From Vibrio tapetis subsp. tapetis (GTDB lineage Bacteria; Pseudomonadota; Gammaproteobacteria; Enterobacterales; Vibrionaceae): 64,000 nucleotides of DNA. Shown here in pieces: positions 15,633 to 25,105 of this stretch; the stretch's first letter is position 1, and each line of letters opens with the position of its first letter. Under the pieces are notes generated by a model. That model did no database searches. It saw nothing but the letters and a program-made list of their open reading frames with translations, and was not told the origin of the DNA. Position numbers and translations under genes: made by a program. The DNA lies in contig NZ_LT960611.1 of NCBI RefSeq assembly GCF_900233005.1, positions 3,162,001-3,226,000 on the forward strand, given 5' to 3'.

Positions 15633-16637
15633 TCAGTCAACCACATCACCTTCAACTCTGAATATATTCACAATCCAACTTCTTAATGAATATTTCTCAT
15701 AAATACTTTTATCTATTTCTATGTACTTAGCATCCAAAAAACCTTCCGCTACAACAGGATTATTTCGATCAATAACAAAAATATTCCTACTATCGTAGAA
15801 GTCGTACTCTTTAACATTTGAATTGGTAGTGATTAACTTTTTTTTAGCCCCTAGCATCTCAATAGTACGCATAGTCAACCCATTCTGTAAGGGATGCTCA
15901 ATATCTACAATCGCTTTAGAGTCTCTAATGATGTTAATTACTTCATTTTTAGATAGTGAAACAAAACTCACATCACTTCTTTGAATTCGCCTAAATTCCT
16001 TATATAAAAGCCTTTGCAGCATAAATAAAAATCTACTTTGAGAATAGAAATATGAAAACAGCTTAAATCTTCCGTTATCCATGGATTTAACCGTAGAATA
16101 TCGATCACTATGCACACTCCCTATAAATGAAATGTCATACGAGCAATCATCGGACCCGACAGCATCCTCATAGTCTTTTATATAAAAAAGAGGTAAGAAC
16201 CTGATACTTTCATCTATAACTCCGTCATTGGAATCGAAAGTAAAGAATTTATTAGAAGCCGACAACAAATCTAAAGACTTTTTTTTGTTTTTTATAGAGT
16301 CCCACATGTAAGTATAAACAATAACATTCGGGTGACATTTTTTAATAGCTTCAATTATTTTCACATCTATGGTTTCAGGATTGACTAAAAACAGATAATC
16401 AAAACAATCATGCTTGGTATTTTCTATAATGTTGCGATAATAAATATTTATATTATTTTGTATAGCTTTTTTAAGTTGTAAACGAATTAGTGCTTTAGTA
16501 ACAAAATCATTTTTAGGCCTTTCATCAAAATATTTAACTTCAGCACCAAAATTTTCAAGTTCTTTTTTTATCTCTATCTCATAACCGAAAAAAGTTGGCG
16601 CTAAAAAAAGAACCTTTTTTCCCTTTAGAGCCTCCAT
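15633..16637 (-). CDS. CgeB-like glycosyltransferase
   Basis: 334 aa, cytoplasmic, GT-B-like. N-terminus GKKVLFLAPTFFGYEIEIKKEL is a Rossmann start; the C-terminal half contains DIEHPLQNGLTMRTIEMLGAKKK and LITTNSNVKEYDFYD, a nucleotide-sugar-binding pattern of CgeB/capsular glycosyltransferases. The same pattern recurs in the gene at 48838-49833, so the two are distant paralogues. Donor and acceptor are unknown. Its start touches the stop of the epimerase upstream, indicating operon membership. Confidence 0.7.
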   Translation of the reverse strand: MEALKGKKVLFLAPTFFGYEIEIKKELENFGAEVKYFDERPKNDFVTKALIRLQLKKAIQNNINIYYRNIIENTKHDCFDYLFLVNPETIDVKIIEAIKKCHPNVIVYTYMWDSIKNKKKSLDLLSASNKFFTFDSNDGVIDESIRFLPLFYIKDYEDAVGSDDCSYDISFIGSVHSDRYSTVKSMDNGRFKLFSYFYSQSRFLFMLQRLLYKEFRRIQRSDVSFVSLSKNEVINIIRDSKAIVDIEHPLQNGLTMRTIEMLGAKKKLITTNSNVKEYDFYDSRNIFVIDRNNPVVAEGFLDAKYIEIDKSIYEKYSLRSWIVNIFRVEGDVVD

Positions 16638-17767
16638 TACTTATACAAACCTTTTTCTTTCATTTCATTTATACTTTCTTCATATTTATCTTCAGAAACT
16701 TCTTGCTGATTTACCCATTTAACAAACTTACAGATACCTTGTTCAAAGCTAACTTTAGGTTCGAAGCCAAGCTTAGACCTTATTTTACTTAAATCGGCAT
16801 AATTATCTCTAATATCTCCCAACCTGTAATTACCTGAAATTTCAATTTTTGAGGCGCTGTTGTATTCATTAACCAATGTATCTGCGACAGTTAAAACATT
16901 TATTGCTTTCCCTGAACCAACATTAAACACTTCATGGTTCGCTTCATCCTTTTCTATGCCTAACATTGTTGCATCTACGACATCGTCGATATATACGAAA
17001 TCACGACTCTCTTTTCCATCTTCAAAAATTGCAATATCATTCCCATTTTTTATTCGCGTAGAGAAAATAGACAAAATCCCGGTATATGGATTTGACAATG
17101 ACTGACCGGCACCGTAAACATTTTGATATCTAAAGGCCACGGCGGGAATATTCAAAGATTTCCCCATAACCAGAAACATCTGTTCTTGCACTTGCTTTGT
17201 AATACCATAAATAGAACTAGGGTGAACTTTACTTGCTTCATCTGTCGCTAACAATTCAACGTTTTTATTGCAAATTGGACATTTAACAAAAAAGTCGCCT
17301 TTAGCCATATCGCTATCAATTCTATCTTTTGGATAAACAAAGCCGTCATCTACGCAATTGTATTTACCTTCTCCGTAAATAGAACGAGAAGATGCAATTA
17401 CCATTTTTTTCACGGTATGCTCTTCGTTGGCTAATATATCTAAAAAGACAGAAGTACCCTTAATATTTACGTCAGTATACTTCTCGATCTCATACATTGA
17501 TTGGCCAGTACCTGTTTCAGCGGCTAAATGAACAACAACATCAACACCTTCTAAAGCTAGTTTCCAATCATCATAACTGAGAACAGTCCCTTTGATAAAG
17601 TTCACCTTACCCTTAATTGATTCATACAATGGAGACACATCATCATGAATCTGAGGTGACAAGTTATCCAACACCGTAACAGCATACCCTCTATCTATTA
17701 ATTTAAGAGCCAAATTTGAGCCTATAAAACCAGCACCACCAGTTATAAGTATTTTCCTATATTTCAT
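16637..17767 (-). CDS. SDR nucleotide-sugar epimerase, probable dTDP-L-rhamnose 4-epimerase
   Basis: 376 aa, NAD-dependent. [20 protein letters not shown] at the N-terminus, HLAAETGTGQSMYE near 80 and SSIYGITKQVQEQMF (Tyr-x3-Lys) near 185. Between the cofactor and active-site parts is an insert with KCPICNKNVELLATDE, a Cys pair that suggests a bound zinc. Such inserts are known from dTDP-L-rhamnose 4-epimerases (WbiB type), which make dTDP-6-deoxy-L-talose. The adjacent rmlBACD set would supply the substrate. The sugar specificity is inferred; a UDP-GlcNAc/Glc 4-epimerase is the main alternative. It overlaps the acyltransferase gene by 11 bp. Confidence 0.62.
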   Translation of the reverse strand: MKYRKILITGGAGFIGSNLALKLIDRGYAVTVLDNLSPQIHDDVSPLYESIKGKVNFIKGTVLSYDDWKLALEGVDVVVHLAAETGTGQSMYEIEKYTDVNIKGTSVFLDILANEEHTVKKMVIASSRSIYGEGKYNCVDDGFVYPKDRIDSDMAKGDFFVKCPICNKNVELLATDEASKVHPSSIYGITKQVQEQMFLVMGKSLNIPAVAFRYQNVYGAGQSLSNPYTGILSIFSTRIKNGNDIAIFEDGKESRDFVYIDDVVDATMLGIEKDEANHEVFNVGSGKAINVLTVADTLVNEYNSASKIEISGNYRLGDIRDNYADLSKIRSKLGFEPKVSFEQGICKFVKWVNQQEVSEDKYEESINEMKEKGLYK

Positions 17768-18335
17768 CTAAAAAATTTCCTTTACTATCTGTTTTATCCC
17801 AAGAATTAGTCTTTTTATTATAACGTTTCACTATTTTTGCAGGAGCCCCGACTATCACCGAGTAATCTGGAAAGCTCCCTCTCACTACAGAATTACACCC
17901 CACAACACAATGCTTTCCTAATTTAGTCCCCGCCTGAATACAGGCGCCTATTCCAATAAATGAATTTTGTCCAATACATGTGTTAGATATAATTAGAGGC
18001 TGCGAAGAAACTGGCAACTTAATATCCCTATATTCGTGGTCGATATCGGTTACAAATACATTTGCAGAAATAATAACCCCTGGCTCAATTACAATTTTCC
18101 CAGCGGAAGTAATATGGAAATTCTGCCCAATAGAAACATCGTCATTGATATGGATCTCGCCACTCCCATGAGTTTCAACCCGAAAGCCCTTGAATATTCT
18201 TACTTTTTTTCCTATATGTACTTTTCTAAGCCCTATTGAGAAAATAGGAAATGAAACATAGGACGGAAACTTATAGCTTCCAAAAAAAAAGGATAACAAT
18301 AACCCCTGGAAAGCCCAAATTATTTTATAGATCAT
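17757..18335 (-). CDS. left-handed beta-helix acetyltransferase (hexapeptide repeat family)
   Basis: 192 aa. A hydrophobic N-terminus (IIWAFQGLLLSFFFGS) is followed by hexapeptide repeats (IGKKVRIFKGFRVE, IHINDDVSIGQNFHI, IVIEPGVIISANVFV). The likely catalytic His is in VTDIDHEYRD, and the coil ends with IGIGACIQAGTKLGKHCVVGCNSVV and VIVGAPAKIVKRY. It resembles WcaF/maltose-acetyltransferase-like O-acetyltransferases that decorate the repeat unit with acetyl-CoA. Acceptor unknown. Confidence 0.8.
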   Translation of the reverse strand: MIYKIIWAFQGLLLSFFFGSYKFPSYVSFPIFSIGLRKVHIGKKVRIFKGFRVETHGSGEIHINDDVSIGQNFHITSAGKIVIEPGVIISANVFVTDIDHEYRDIKLPVSSQPLIISNTCIGQNSFIGIGACIQAGTKLGKHCVVGCNSVVRGSFPDYSVIVGAPAKIVKRYNKKTNSWDKTDSKGNFLDEI

Positions 18336-19123
18336 TAATTTAAACTCCGAATAATCACTCTTCTTAAAGATTTAAAATAGTAAAAAACTCGAAATATAGC
18401 TCCTTCGAGATGACTTACGTCCCCCCTCTTTATAGCCATATTTAATATCTTCATCCCACCGTCCGACATTGCTTGTAAGTTAGCAGATAAGCCAGAGTGA
18501 CCAAAATTTGGCTTACCTCCACCAGTAATAACTAGAGATTCAGGGAGATAATAAAAGCGGTATTTTGTACAAATCCTTATCCAAAGCTCTCCATCTTCTG
18601 CATGAGTAAAACTAGTGTCATACCCGCCAAGCTCTTGCAACACTGACTTTCTAATTAATGCAGTAGACGTTTGTGGAAACATCTTAACCAATAACTCTCT
18701 TACAACTGCCTTGTGAAGAGTTTTTATTTTTCTCAAACCAATTCTCAACGACTCATTATTTCTAGCGCAGCCTATAAAATCAACATTTGAAGAAAGGCTT
18801 TCAACAACTTCTACCTGACGCCGCAATTTTGATGGTAACCAAATATCGTCTGAATCAAGAAAAGCGATCCAGTCGTATGAGGCATTTTCTATACCCAAAT
18901 TTCTGGCAGACGACACACCACCATTAGGTTTATTGATTAATTTTATATCAAAATCGTTTTTTCCTATAAAATCATTAACAATATTTGAGCAACTATCTGT
19001 TGACCCATCATCAATTACAATTATTTCAATACGACGATCGTAATCTTGCTGGACAACACTTGTTAACACATCAGAAATAGTCGATGATGCATTATACATT
19101 GGTATAACAACAGAAATATTCAT
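18335..19123 (-). CDS. family 2 glycosyltransferase
   Basis: 262 aa, GT-A fold. ISVVIPMYNASSTISDVLTSVVQQ opens the domain, IDDGSTDSCSNIV binds the nucleotide, NKPNGGVSSARNLGIENASYDWIAFLDSDD carries the DXD-like metal site (DSDD) near residue 95, and HAEDGELWIRI fits the catalytic ED region. ATG 19123 overlaps the upstream stop as ATGA, so I prefer it to the ATG 18 bp further up. It is one of five candidate transferases building the repeat unit of this operon. Confidence 0.88.
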   Translation of the reverse strand: MNISVVIPMYNASSTISDVLTSVVQQDYDRRIEIIVIDDGSTDSCSNIVNDFIGKNDFDIKLINKPNGGVSSARNLGIENASYDWIAFLDSDDIWLPSKLRRQVEVVESLSSNVDFIGCARNNESLRIGLRKIKTLHKAVVRELLVKMFPQTSTALIRKSVLQELGGYDTSFTHAEDGELWIRICTKYRFYYLPESLVITGGGKPNFGHSGLSANLQAMSDGGMKILNMAIKRGDVSHLEGAIFRVFYYFKSLRRVIIRSLN

Positions 19124-20202
19124 TTCAAAACCTCTAACCATTTATTTGTAATCAGTTCACTGTCCCATTTTTTTCCTTCATTGAAAGCTCTTTGAGAAAT
19201 TTCTTCCCGGAGTGCGTCATTTACCATAAGATCTTGCAAATGATTTGAGTATAGTTGTTTATTAAAACAAGGCACCAAGTAACCATTTCTAATGTTAATA
19301 ATGTCTCGAGGCCCAGAAGGACAATCAAAGGAAATCACAGGTAAACCAAAAGACATTGCCTCAATAAGAACCATACCAAACCCTTCAAATCTAGATGTCA
19401 AGGCGAATATTGATGATCTTTTGTAGTATTTTACTATATCGGGCGTCGCATCCACGATTAAAATAGTAGATGCAAATTTTGATGTCGCTATTTTCTTCCT
19501 AAGAAAACCACTATTTTCTCCGGACCCCAATATAATTAGACTCCAATCACTCAAGTTAGGGTTTTCGTTCAGGACATCATTCCAAATATCTATTAATAAA
19601 CCTTGTTGCTTATCATCAGTTAACCTTCCAACATTTAGTACTTGTTTAAGACGACGATCTTTTTGGCTGTAATCTAAATTTGGTCTGAAATGAGGTATAT
19701 ATTTTGCTGGAATTCCTATACTATTATAATAGTCAGTATCAGATAACGTTGGTACAATATAAGATTTGCATTTTAGATAAAGAAACTTCTTGATTGTTCT
19801 ATATACAATGTTATACGCTCCATGTGAACCATGCTCAGAAATAATGAGCCTTTCAGAATCCCCCCCCGCCAATCTATACGCAAGTACGCTAATAGGGTGT
19901 GTACAATAGAATAAATCATATTCTGTTGACTTAAGGAAATCTGATAATTTTTTTATTTCGTCAAATAAGGATATTGCAATATTCCTAATTCTTATCGCCT
20001 TAACCGATTCATATTTACCTTGTTTAATCCTTAAACTTAAACATTTTACGTCGGCAGGTATTGGATAAAAGCTTTTCTCAAAATCTTTAGTTAATAGTAC
20101 AATTTCAATTCTACCGTGCAATTTGAATAACAGCGTCGAGATCACACGTTCAATGCCACCTGAAGGTGCCATACTATCTACATAATAGATTACTTTTTTC
20201 AA
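19120..20202 (-). CDS. family 4 (GT-B) glycosyltransferase
   Basis: 360 aa. YYVDSMAPSGGIERVISTLLFKL is a typical GT4 N-terminus with the glycine-rich acceptor loop; LNVGRLTDDKQQGLLIDIW starts the C-terminal donor domain and SRFEGFGMVLIEAMSFGLPVISFD holds the E-x7-E motif (EGFGMVLIE) that binds the sugar nucleotide. Cytoplasmic membrane-associated enzyme of repeat-unit assembly. Its stop overlaps the next gene's ATG. Confidence 0.9.
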   Translation of the reverse strand: MKKVIYYVDSMAPSGGIERVISTLLFKLHGRIEIVLLTKDFEKSFYPIPADVKCLSLRIKQGKYESVKAIRIRNIAISLFDEIKKLSDFLKSTEYDLFYCTHPISVLAYRLAGGDSERLIISEHGSHGAYNIVYRTIKKFLYLKCKSYIVPTLSDTDYYNSIGIPAKYIPHFRPNLDYSQKDRRLKQVLNVGRLTDDKQQGLLIDIWNDVLNENPNLSDWSLIILGSGENSGFLRKKIATSKFASTILIVDATPDIVKYYKRSSIFALTSRFEGFGMVLIEAMSFGLPVISFDCPSGPRDIINIRNGYLVPCFNKQLYSNHLQDLMVNDALREEISQRAFNEGKKWDSELITNKWLEVLK

Positions 20203-20238
20203 ATTTCAAACCTTATAACTTTAATTACGCATAACATG

Positions 20239-21306
20239 TTAAAATATGTCAATAAATTTATATTGATACTGAGCGATATTTGTATAACTATACATCGAAA
20301 AGGCACAGTAAATAAAAATCGTGAGTACATATATCCCTCTATCTAAAGGTGCTTTAAAGTAACCAATAAACATGGGTAATATGATAATATTGAACATAAT
20401 AAAATACGTACTTAAACGCACCGATATATCGGGAAAACTGTAATAAGTCGACAAGAAGAAGCTAAAACCAAAAAACCATACCTTTATGTATGGAGATTTA
20501 ACTAATCCATAACTCTCTTTTCGGTTAATATTAAATAGGTACAATAGTACTAGTAATGGGAAAGACCTTTTTATCGCACCTGCTATGAAATTTCCTAGAC
20601 TAAAGACATTATAACTATCAGAAATATACATATCAACAGCTCTGAAATAACCCAGACTAGATATATAATTAAAAAAGACAGTTGACAAAATATATGGCAT
20701 TATAAACAACATCAATAAGCAAAGTAGGTAAAAAACACGAGTGCTGAAATAATTCACTAATGGATAGAGTATGACAAATATAATTGCGGTTTTATGGAAC
20801 AGAGCTGCGCAGGTAACGGCGAATAAAAAATAGGGCAACCTTTTATCTAGTATATATTTAAACGAATACATGGTAATACTCATTGCAATAGCTTGCCTTA
20901 TTCCACTAAGATGAAAATAAAAAAACACATCAGAGTAAAGAATGCATAAAGCGATACAAGGGTATGTTGTAGTAATAATGACACTTTTATATATAAAAGT
21001 GTACATAATCACACAAACAGAAACCAAGAAAACGTAGAAAGGCATATCTAACAAAGCGAAAAACTTAGATAAATACAAATACCCTAACTCAATTGAGTTG
21101 ACCCCATCATCATATATAGATATTGAATTGTAATATAGACTTTCATATGCATAAAAGTCAGTACCTACACCAGTGCGAAATGAAACTAATACAGTAAAAG
21201 CTATTAGTACATAAAAAGGCAATACATTACTAATACTTTTGTTATTTGAGCCTAATTCTAAAACAGCCAAAAAAGACGCAGAAAAAAAAACTATATAATA
21301 AATCAA
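20239..21306 (-). CDS. wzy: Wzy O-antigen/capsule polymerase (EpsG-like)
   Basis: 355 aa with about ten to eleven hydrophobic segments and unusually high AT content. SFRTGVGTDFYAY, YFHLSGIRQAIAMSI and ALFHKTAIIFVILYP are the conserved loops of the EpsG/Wzy polymerase group. It would join lipid-linked repeat units in the periplasm. Wzy proteins vary greatly, so I rely on topology, these loops, and its position in an operon with wzx and wza-wzc. About 220 bp of featureless AT-rich sequence lies upstream. Confidence 0.82.
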   Translation of the reverse strand: MIYYIVFFSASFLAVLELGSNNKSISNVLPFYVLIAFTVLVSFRTGVGTDFYAYESLYYNSISIYDDGVNSIELGYLYLSKFFALLDMPFYVFLVSVCVIMYTFIYKSVIITTTYPCIALCILYSDVFFYFHLSGIRQAIAMSITMYSFKYILDKRLPYFLFAVTCAALFHKTAIIFVILYPLVNYFSTRVFYLLCLLMLFIMPYILSTVFFNYISSLGYFRAVDMYISDSYNVFSLGNFIAGAIKRSFPLLVLLYLFNINRKESYGLVKSPYIKVWFFGFSFFLSTYYSFPDISVRLSTYFIMFNIIILPMFIGYFKAPLDRGIYVLTIFIYCAFSMYSYTNIAQYQYKFIDIF

Positions 21307-21522
21307 AATATATCTCTAAATTATTAGCAAGTGAAGGTTAAATACTCTCACTATCAACGTGAATTATTATTTAATTTGACCTATCCTATAGACAACATAG
21401 CAATTATAAAATAGGTCCGAGTTGTTATAAGTTTCTGAAACTATAGATATTAACCGAACGCTGCCATGATAGACAAATAATAACCGTTAACCCTCAAGTA
21501 TCATTTCAAATCTAACATAAGT

Positions 21523-21550
21523 TGTTTTATTGTTTTATTGTTTTATTGTT
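21523..21550 (-). repeat. 8-bp tandem repeat at the 3' end of a glycosyltransferase gene
   Basis: The unit ttgtttta is repeated three times on the plus strand across the stop codon of the gene at 21527. Copy-number change would alter the last residues (KNNKTIKQ) and the stop position. Confidence 0.85.
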
Positions 21551-22735
21551 CTTTATACAAAATTTCTCAAGCGCTTCACTAGCATCACCTATCGTATCAA
21601 GTTCCCTAATGTCAGTTACCTCTCTCATTCTTATAAATATCTTAAGTCGGCCTAGAGCTCTCTGATTCAAAAAGCATAGTACAGGCCCCATTAAAAACTC
21701 TATTATAGCGTGAAATATAGGTTTAACGTGTCCTATTTTGGAGTTTAATTTATTTGCCACTCTGTAATGCTCCAAAACCAGAGAGCGAGCTTTAGGTTGA
21801 TTAGACAAAATATATGCATATAATCTAAGCTGCGACGACATTGCCATATCAATACACTCAGAAACATCAGAAAAAGCAGCTAGAGCCGATTCAGCCCAAA
21901 TACAATTTACGTTATATACTTTTGGAACCTGCGAATTCCACTTATATTCACCTCGATATCTCAGGTGTGGTAGATCCTTAATATCCAATGAGTGTGTCTT
22001 TGCAACACCTTCTTGAACTGAAGAGCTGACTTTGCACACTCCTGGTATTGTAATCGGAAAATCAATTTCATAGGTCTTACACTTAAGTAAAGATAAGGCT
22101 ACCGAAGCATAAATATCAGGACTTAACCCACCTAGATATTCTCCCGTTAAGGACTTTATTTCTTCAAATTTGTTTCTCTTCACGATTCCATGGTAAAGTT
22201 TTGGTAACGAAAACTGTAGATAATTAGTAAATCCATTTCTAATTAACTTTTTCAGAGAATCTTCAGTATCTACCTTGCCCATTTTACAAGTAAAACTATC
22301 CAAGACTAAAGTGGAGTCCGTCATTTTAGTAAATATTGTATTTACCTGTTCAGTTCCCGCCCAACGATAATTTGCTGTTAACGAACCAACTAAGCAATCC
22401 ATATTATTTTTCGATGCTAATTCTACCGCCGTAAAGAACTCATGACTAATTCCATCATCATCACCAATAAGACATATATATTCCCCAGAAGACATTTCTA
22501 TGACGTTTCTAAAATTATGAATGGAAGAGATTGGGCTTGCTATATATTCATATTTCAACCTGGGATCTACTTGAAACTCTTCCACTAAAATTGATAGTTC
22601 ATTAGAGTCACTATTATCAGAAATGACCAATTCAAAATTATTTTTCGAGAAACTCAATATATGCTTTATTGTCTCATAAGCGTATTCTTGTCTATTTTTT
22701 GTAGCAATCAAAATACTAACAACTGGGGTAGCCAT
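21527..22735 (-). CDS. family 2 glycosyltransferase with long C-terminal extension
   Basis: 402 aa. The first 110 residues are a GT-A domain: VSILIATKNRQEYAYETIKHIL, FELVISDNSDSNEL and GEYICLIGDDDGISHEFF with the metal-binding GDDD near residue 93. The rest has no domain I recognise; LYHGIVKRNKFEEI and a hydrophobic stretch near 335-350 (GPVLCFLNQR) are seen. It resembles transferases of O-antigen loci. The last codons lie in an octamer tandem repeat. Confidence 0.8.
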   Translation of the reverse strand: MATPVVSILIATKNRQEYAYETIKHILSFSKNNFELVISDNSDSNELSILVEEFQVDPRLKYEYIASPISSIHNFRNVIEMSSGEYICLIGDDDGISHEFFTAVELASKNNMDCLVGSLTANYRWAGTEQVNTIFTKMTDSTLVLDSFTCKMGKVDTEDSLKKLIRNGFTNYLQFSLPKLYHGIVKRNKFEEIKSLTGEYLGGLSPDIYASVALSLLKCKTYEIDFPITIPGVCKVSSSVQEGVAKTHSLDIKDLPHLRYRGEYKWNSQVPKVYNVNCIWAESALAAFSDVSECIDMAMSSQLRLYAYILSNQPKARSLVLEHYRVANKLNSKIGHVKPIFHAIIEFLMGPVLCFLNQRALGRLKIFIRMREVTDIRELDTIGDASEALEKFCIKNNKTIKQ

Positions 22736-22743
22736 ATCACTGA

Positions 22744-23754
22744 TTAACCTTTTAACTGATTTTTTATGTATTCAAGAGAAACGAGTAGCTCCTTCACTTG
22801 CTCTGTATTTAACTGCACAGTATTATGTGACGTATAGTCTTCTATAGAATTAGTTGACAAATCACCCTCTGAAATATATTTCTCATAATTTAGATCTCTA
22901 TTATCAGCAGGCACTCGATAATAACGTCCAAATTCAATTGCTTTAGCCATCTCTTCTCTAGAGATTAATGACTCATATAATTTCTCGCCGTGGCGGGTGC
23001 CGATAACCACTTTATTAGATTTACAACCAAATAGTTCAGAGATTGCATCGGCAAGTGTTCCAACTGTAGAAGCAGGTGCTTTTTGAACAAAAATGTCACC
23101 TTGCTCACCATGTTCAAAAGCGTGAATAACTAGGTCAACAGAATCCTCAAGAGACATTAAAAATCGTGTCATATTTGGGTCTGTAAGAGTTAATGGTTCC
23201 GAATTTTTTACTTTTTCAACAAACAAAGGTATTACAGAACCACGAGAAGCCATCACGTTACCGTACCTTGTAGCACAAATAACAGTATCAGAAACCTCAA
23301 GCCCCCTTGCTTTGGCAACCATAACCTTTTCCGCCATCGCTTTAGATATTCCCATCGCATTAATTGGGTATACCGCTTTATCTGTACTTAAAACAACAAC
23401 ACGTTTAACGGCGTTTTCAATGGCAGCTTGTAATACATTTTCAGTACCAATAACATTCGTATTTACCGCCTCCATAGGGTAAAACTCACAAGATGGGACT
23501 TGTTTTAATGCAGCTGCATGAAATACAAAATCAACGCCTTTCATTGCTTGCCTTATAGATTCAAATTTTCTTACATCACCCAATACAAATTTAATCTTAT
23601 CGTTTTTAAAAGATATTCTCATATCTTCTTGTTTCTTTTCATCTCGACTAAATATAATAATTTTTTTAATATCCGCATTCAAAAATCGCTTCAATACAGT
23701 GTTACCAAAAGATCCTGTGCCACCGGTTATCATTAATACTTTGTCTTTAAACAT
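22744..23754 (-). CDS. UDP-GlcNAc 4,6-dehydratase (5-epimerising type, FnlA/CapE/WbjB-like)
   Basis: 336 aa from ATG 23754; the open frame extends 36 bp further up without a ribosome site. FKDKVLMITGGTGSFGNTVLKRFL binds NAD(P), HAAALKQVPSCEFYPMEAV and STDKAVYPINAMGISKAM form the active site, with Met-Gly-Ile in place of the usual Tyr as in the inverting dehydratases. The tail (RYYRVPADNRDLNYEKYI and DYTSHNT) is specific to FnlA/CapE. The product would be a 4-keto-6-deoxy-HexNAc with L configuration. FnlB and FnlC, needed for UDP-L-FucNAc, are absent, but two DegT genes and a GNAT gene are near, suggesting a 4-amino sugar instead. Confidence 0.8.
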   Translation of the reverse strand: MFKDKVLMITGGTGSFGNTVLKRFLNADIKKIIIFSRDEKKQEDMRISFKNDKIKFVLGDVRKFESIRQAMKGVDFVFHAAALKQVPSCEFYPMEAVNTNVIGTENVLQAAIENAVKRVVVLSTDKAVYPINAMGISKAMAEKVMVAKARGLEVSDTVICATRYGNVMASRGSVIPLFVEKVKNSEPLTLTDPNMTRFLMSLEDSVDLVIHAFEHGEQGDIFVQKAPASTVGTLADAISELFGCKSNKVVIGTRHGEKLYESLISREEMAKAIEFGRYYRVPADNRDLNYEKYISEGDLSTNSIEDYTSHNTVQLNTEQVKELLVSLEYIKNQLKG

Positions 23755-23773
23755 TATATACCTATTCCAAAAA

Positions 23774-25105
23774 TCAATTATAAAAAACAATCATTAAAAC
23801 AATAATGATTTGAAAAATGTAATACTTGAAGATGCTTTTAATAGCAAGTTGACACACATCAGAGCCTGTTGAACCAATCAAATTAACGAAAACAGATATG
23901 GTGTGGTAACACGAGTACAATATACATATTGCTAATATCTCTTTCTCATATGAGAAAAACAATAAAATAAGCACGGTGATAACAGTCATGACAATTGATG
24001 CTTTTGCCTGAAATGAATACTTCTTCAATCCCATTAAAATAGATAATGGAACATAGCCTACGCAACCTAATGCAGTCCCAGGTAAAAGATACGTAACATA
24101 CTCTATGACTACTTTAGCAACATCTGGATCATGTAGCCAAAGACTAATGATCTCTGTTCGATACACCCACAGAAGCATACTAGGGAGTACTGATACTATG
24201 AATATGGATAACATAAAGAATTTTATATTATTATTCAAATTCAGAGCCTGATTATTATCGATATCCTTTATTACTTTAGGTTGAAAATATTGAAATACCG
24301 GTGCAGACATAATCGTTAACGGTAACATGGATACTGATAGAGCAAGGAAATAAGTGGACTGTACTTCTAGACCCATAAATATATTAACAAGTACTTTATC
24401 TGCTTGTAATACAATGACTCCCGATATGCTCATCATGAGAAGAGGTAGCCCAAGCAATACAAGAGATTTAAAACTATTATAAACTGAGCTTATAGTTATA
24501 GCTTCTTTCCGATAAAAATTAGAACCGAAACTCCCTAATAGATAGCGCGTTAATATATAGAATATTACTGAAGTTACCGCTTGCGCGGCCATAAACGAAA
24601 TGATATTTGGCTCCCATAGGACAGCCAAATAACTAAAAATGGCTTTAAACAATGACAAGCCACCTTGAATAAAACCTGATATTGTATATTTTTGGGAACC
24701 AAGCAATATCATAATAAGTATATTTTGAAGCACACAAAATATGATATTAATAGATAGTAGTAAACCAAAATAGATAAGGTTACTATTTATAAAGAGGCAA
24801 CTTATGGCAGTAATTATTGAGAATAGGATAACTAAAGATATTTCGACCGTAAATAAATTCCATGTTCCCTCATTAGAATAAAATTCCCCAGAGGCGGCAC
24901 TACGATGAAATAAAACAGACAGACCAAAATCGAATGATATGGCAATAGCAACACAAGTAAGGTAGAGCGTCACCAATCCAAAATCATGAGTAGAAAGCAA
25001 AATTTGATATAAGGGTAAAAATATAAACCCTACAACTAAGCCGCCACTTCTTCCTATATATAGGGATAAAACATCTATTATTTTACTTGCTTTCATGGAA
25101 CTCAT
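23774..25105 (-). CDS. wzx: Wzx flippase
   Basis: 443 aa with about twelve hydrophobic segments, as expected of the polysaccharide-transporter (MATE/MOP) superfamily. The N-terminus KIIDVLSLYIGRSGGLVVGFIFLPLYQILL is typical. It moves the lipid-linked repeat unit across the inner membrane for Wzy. It starts within the last codons of the DegT gene upstream (overlap of 23 bp, or 14 bp if translation begins at the second ATG, codon 4). Confidence 0.87.
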   Translation of the reverse strand: MSSMKASKIIDVLSLYIGRSGGLVVGFIFLPLYQILLSTHDFGLVTLYLTCVAIAISFDFGLSVLFHRSAASGEFYSNEGTWNLFTVEISLVILFSIITAISCLFINSNLIYFGLLLSINIIFCVLQNILIMILLGSQKYTISGFIQGGLSLFKAIFSYLAVLWEPNIISFMAAQAVTSVIFYILTRYLLGSFGSNFYRKEAITISSVYNSFKSLVLLGLPLLMMSISGVIVLQADKVLVNIFMGLEVQSTYFLALSVSMLPLTIMSAPVFQYFQPKVIKDIDNNQALNLNNNIKFFMLSIFIVSVLPSMLLWVYRTEIISLWLHDPDVAKVVIEYVTYLLPGTALGCVGYVPLSILMGLKKYSFQAKASIVMTVITVLILLFFSYEKEILAICILYSCYHTISVFVNLIGSTGSDVCQLAIKSIFKYYIFQIIIVLMIVFYN

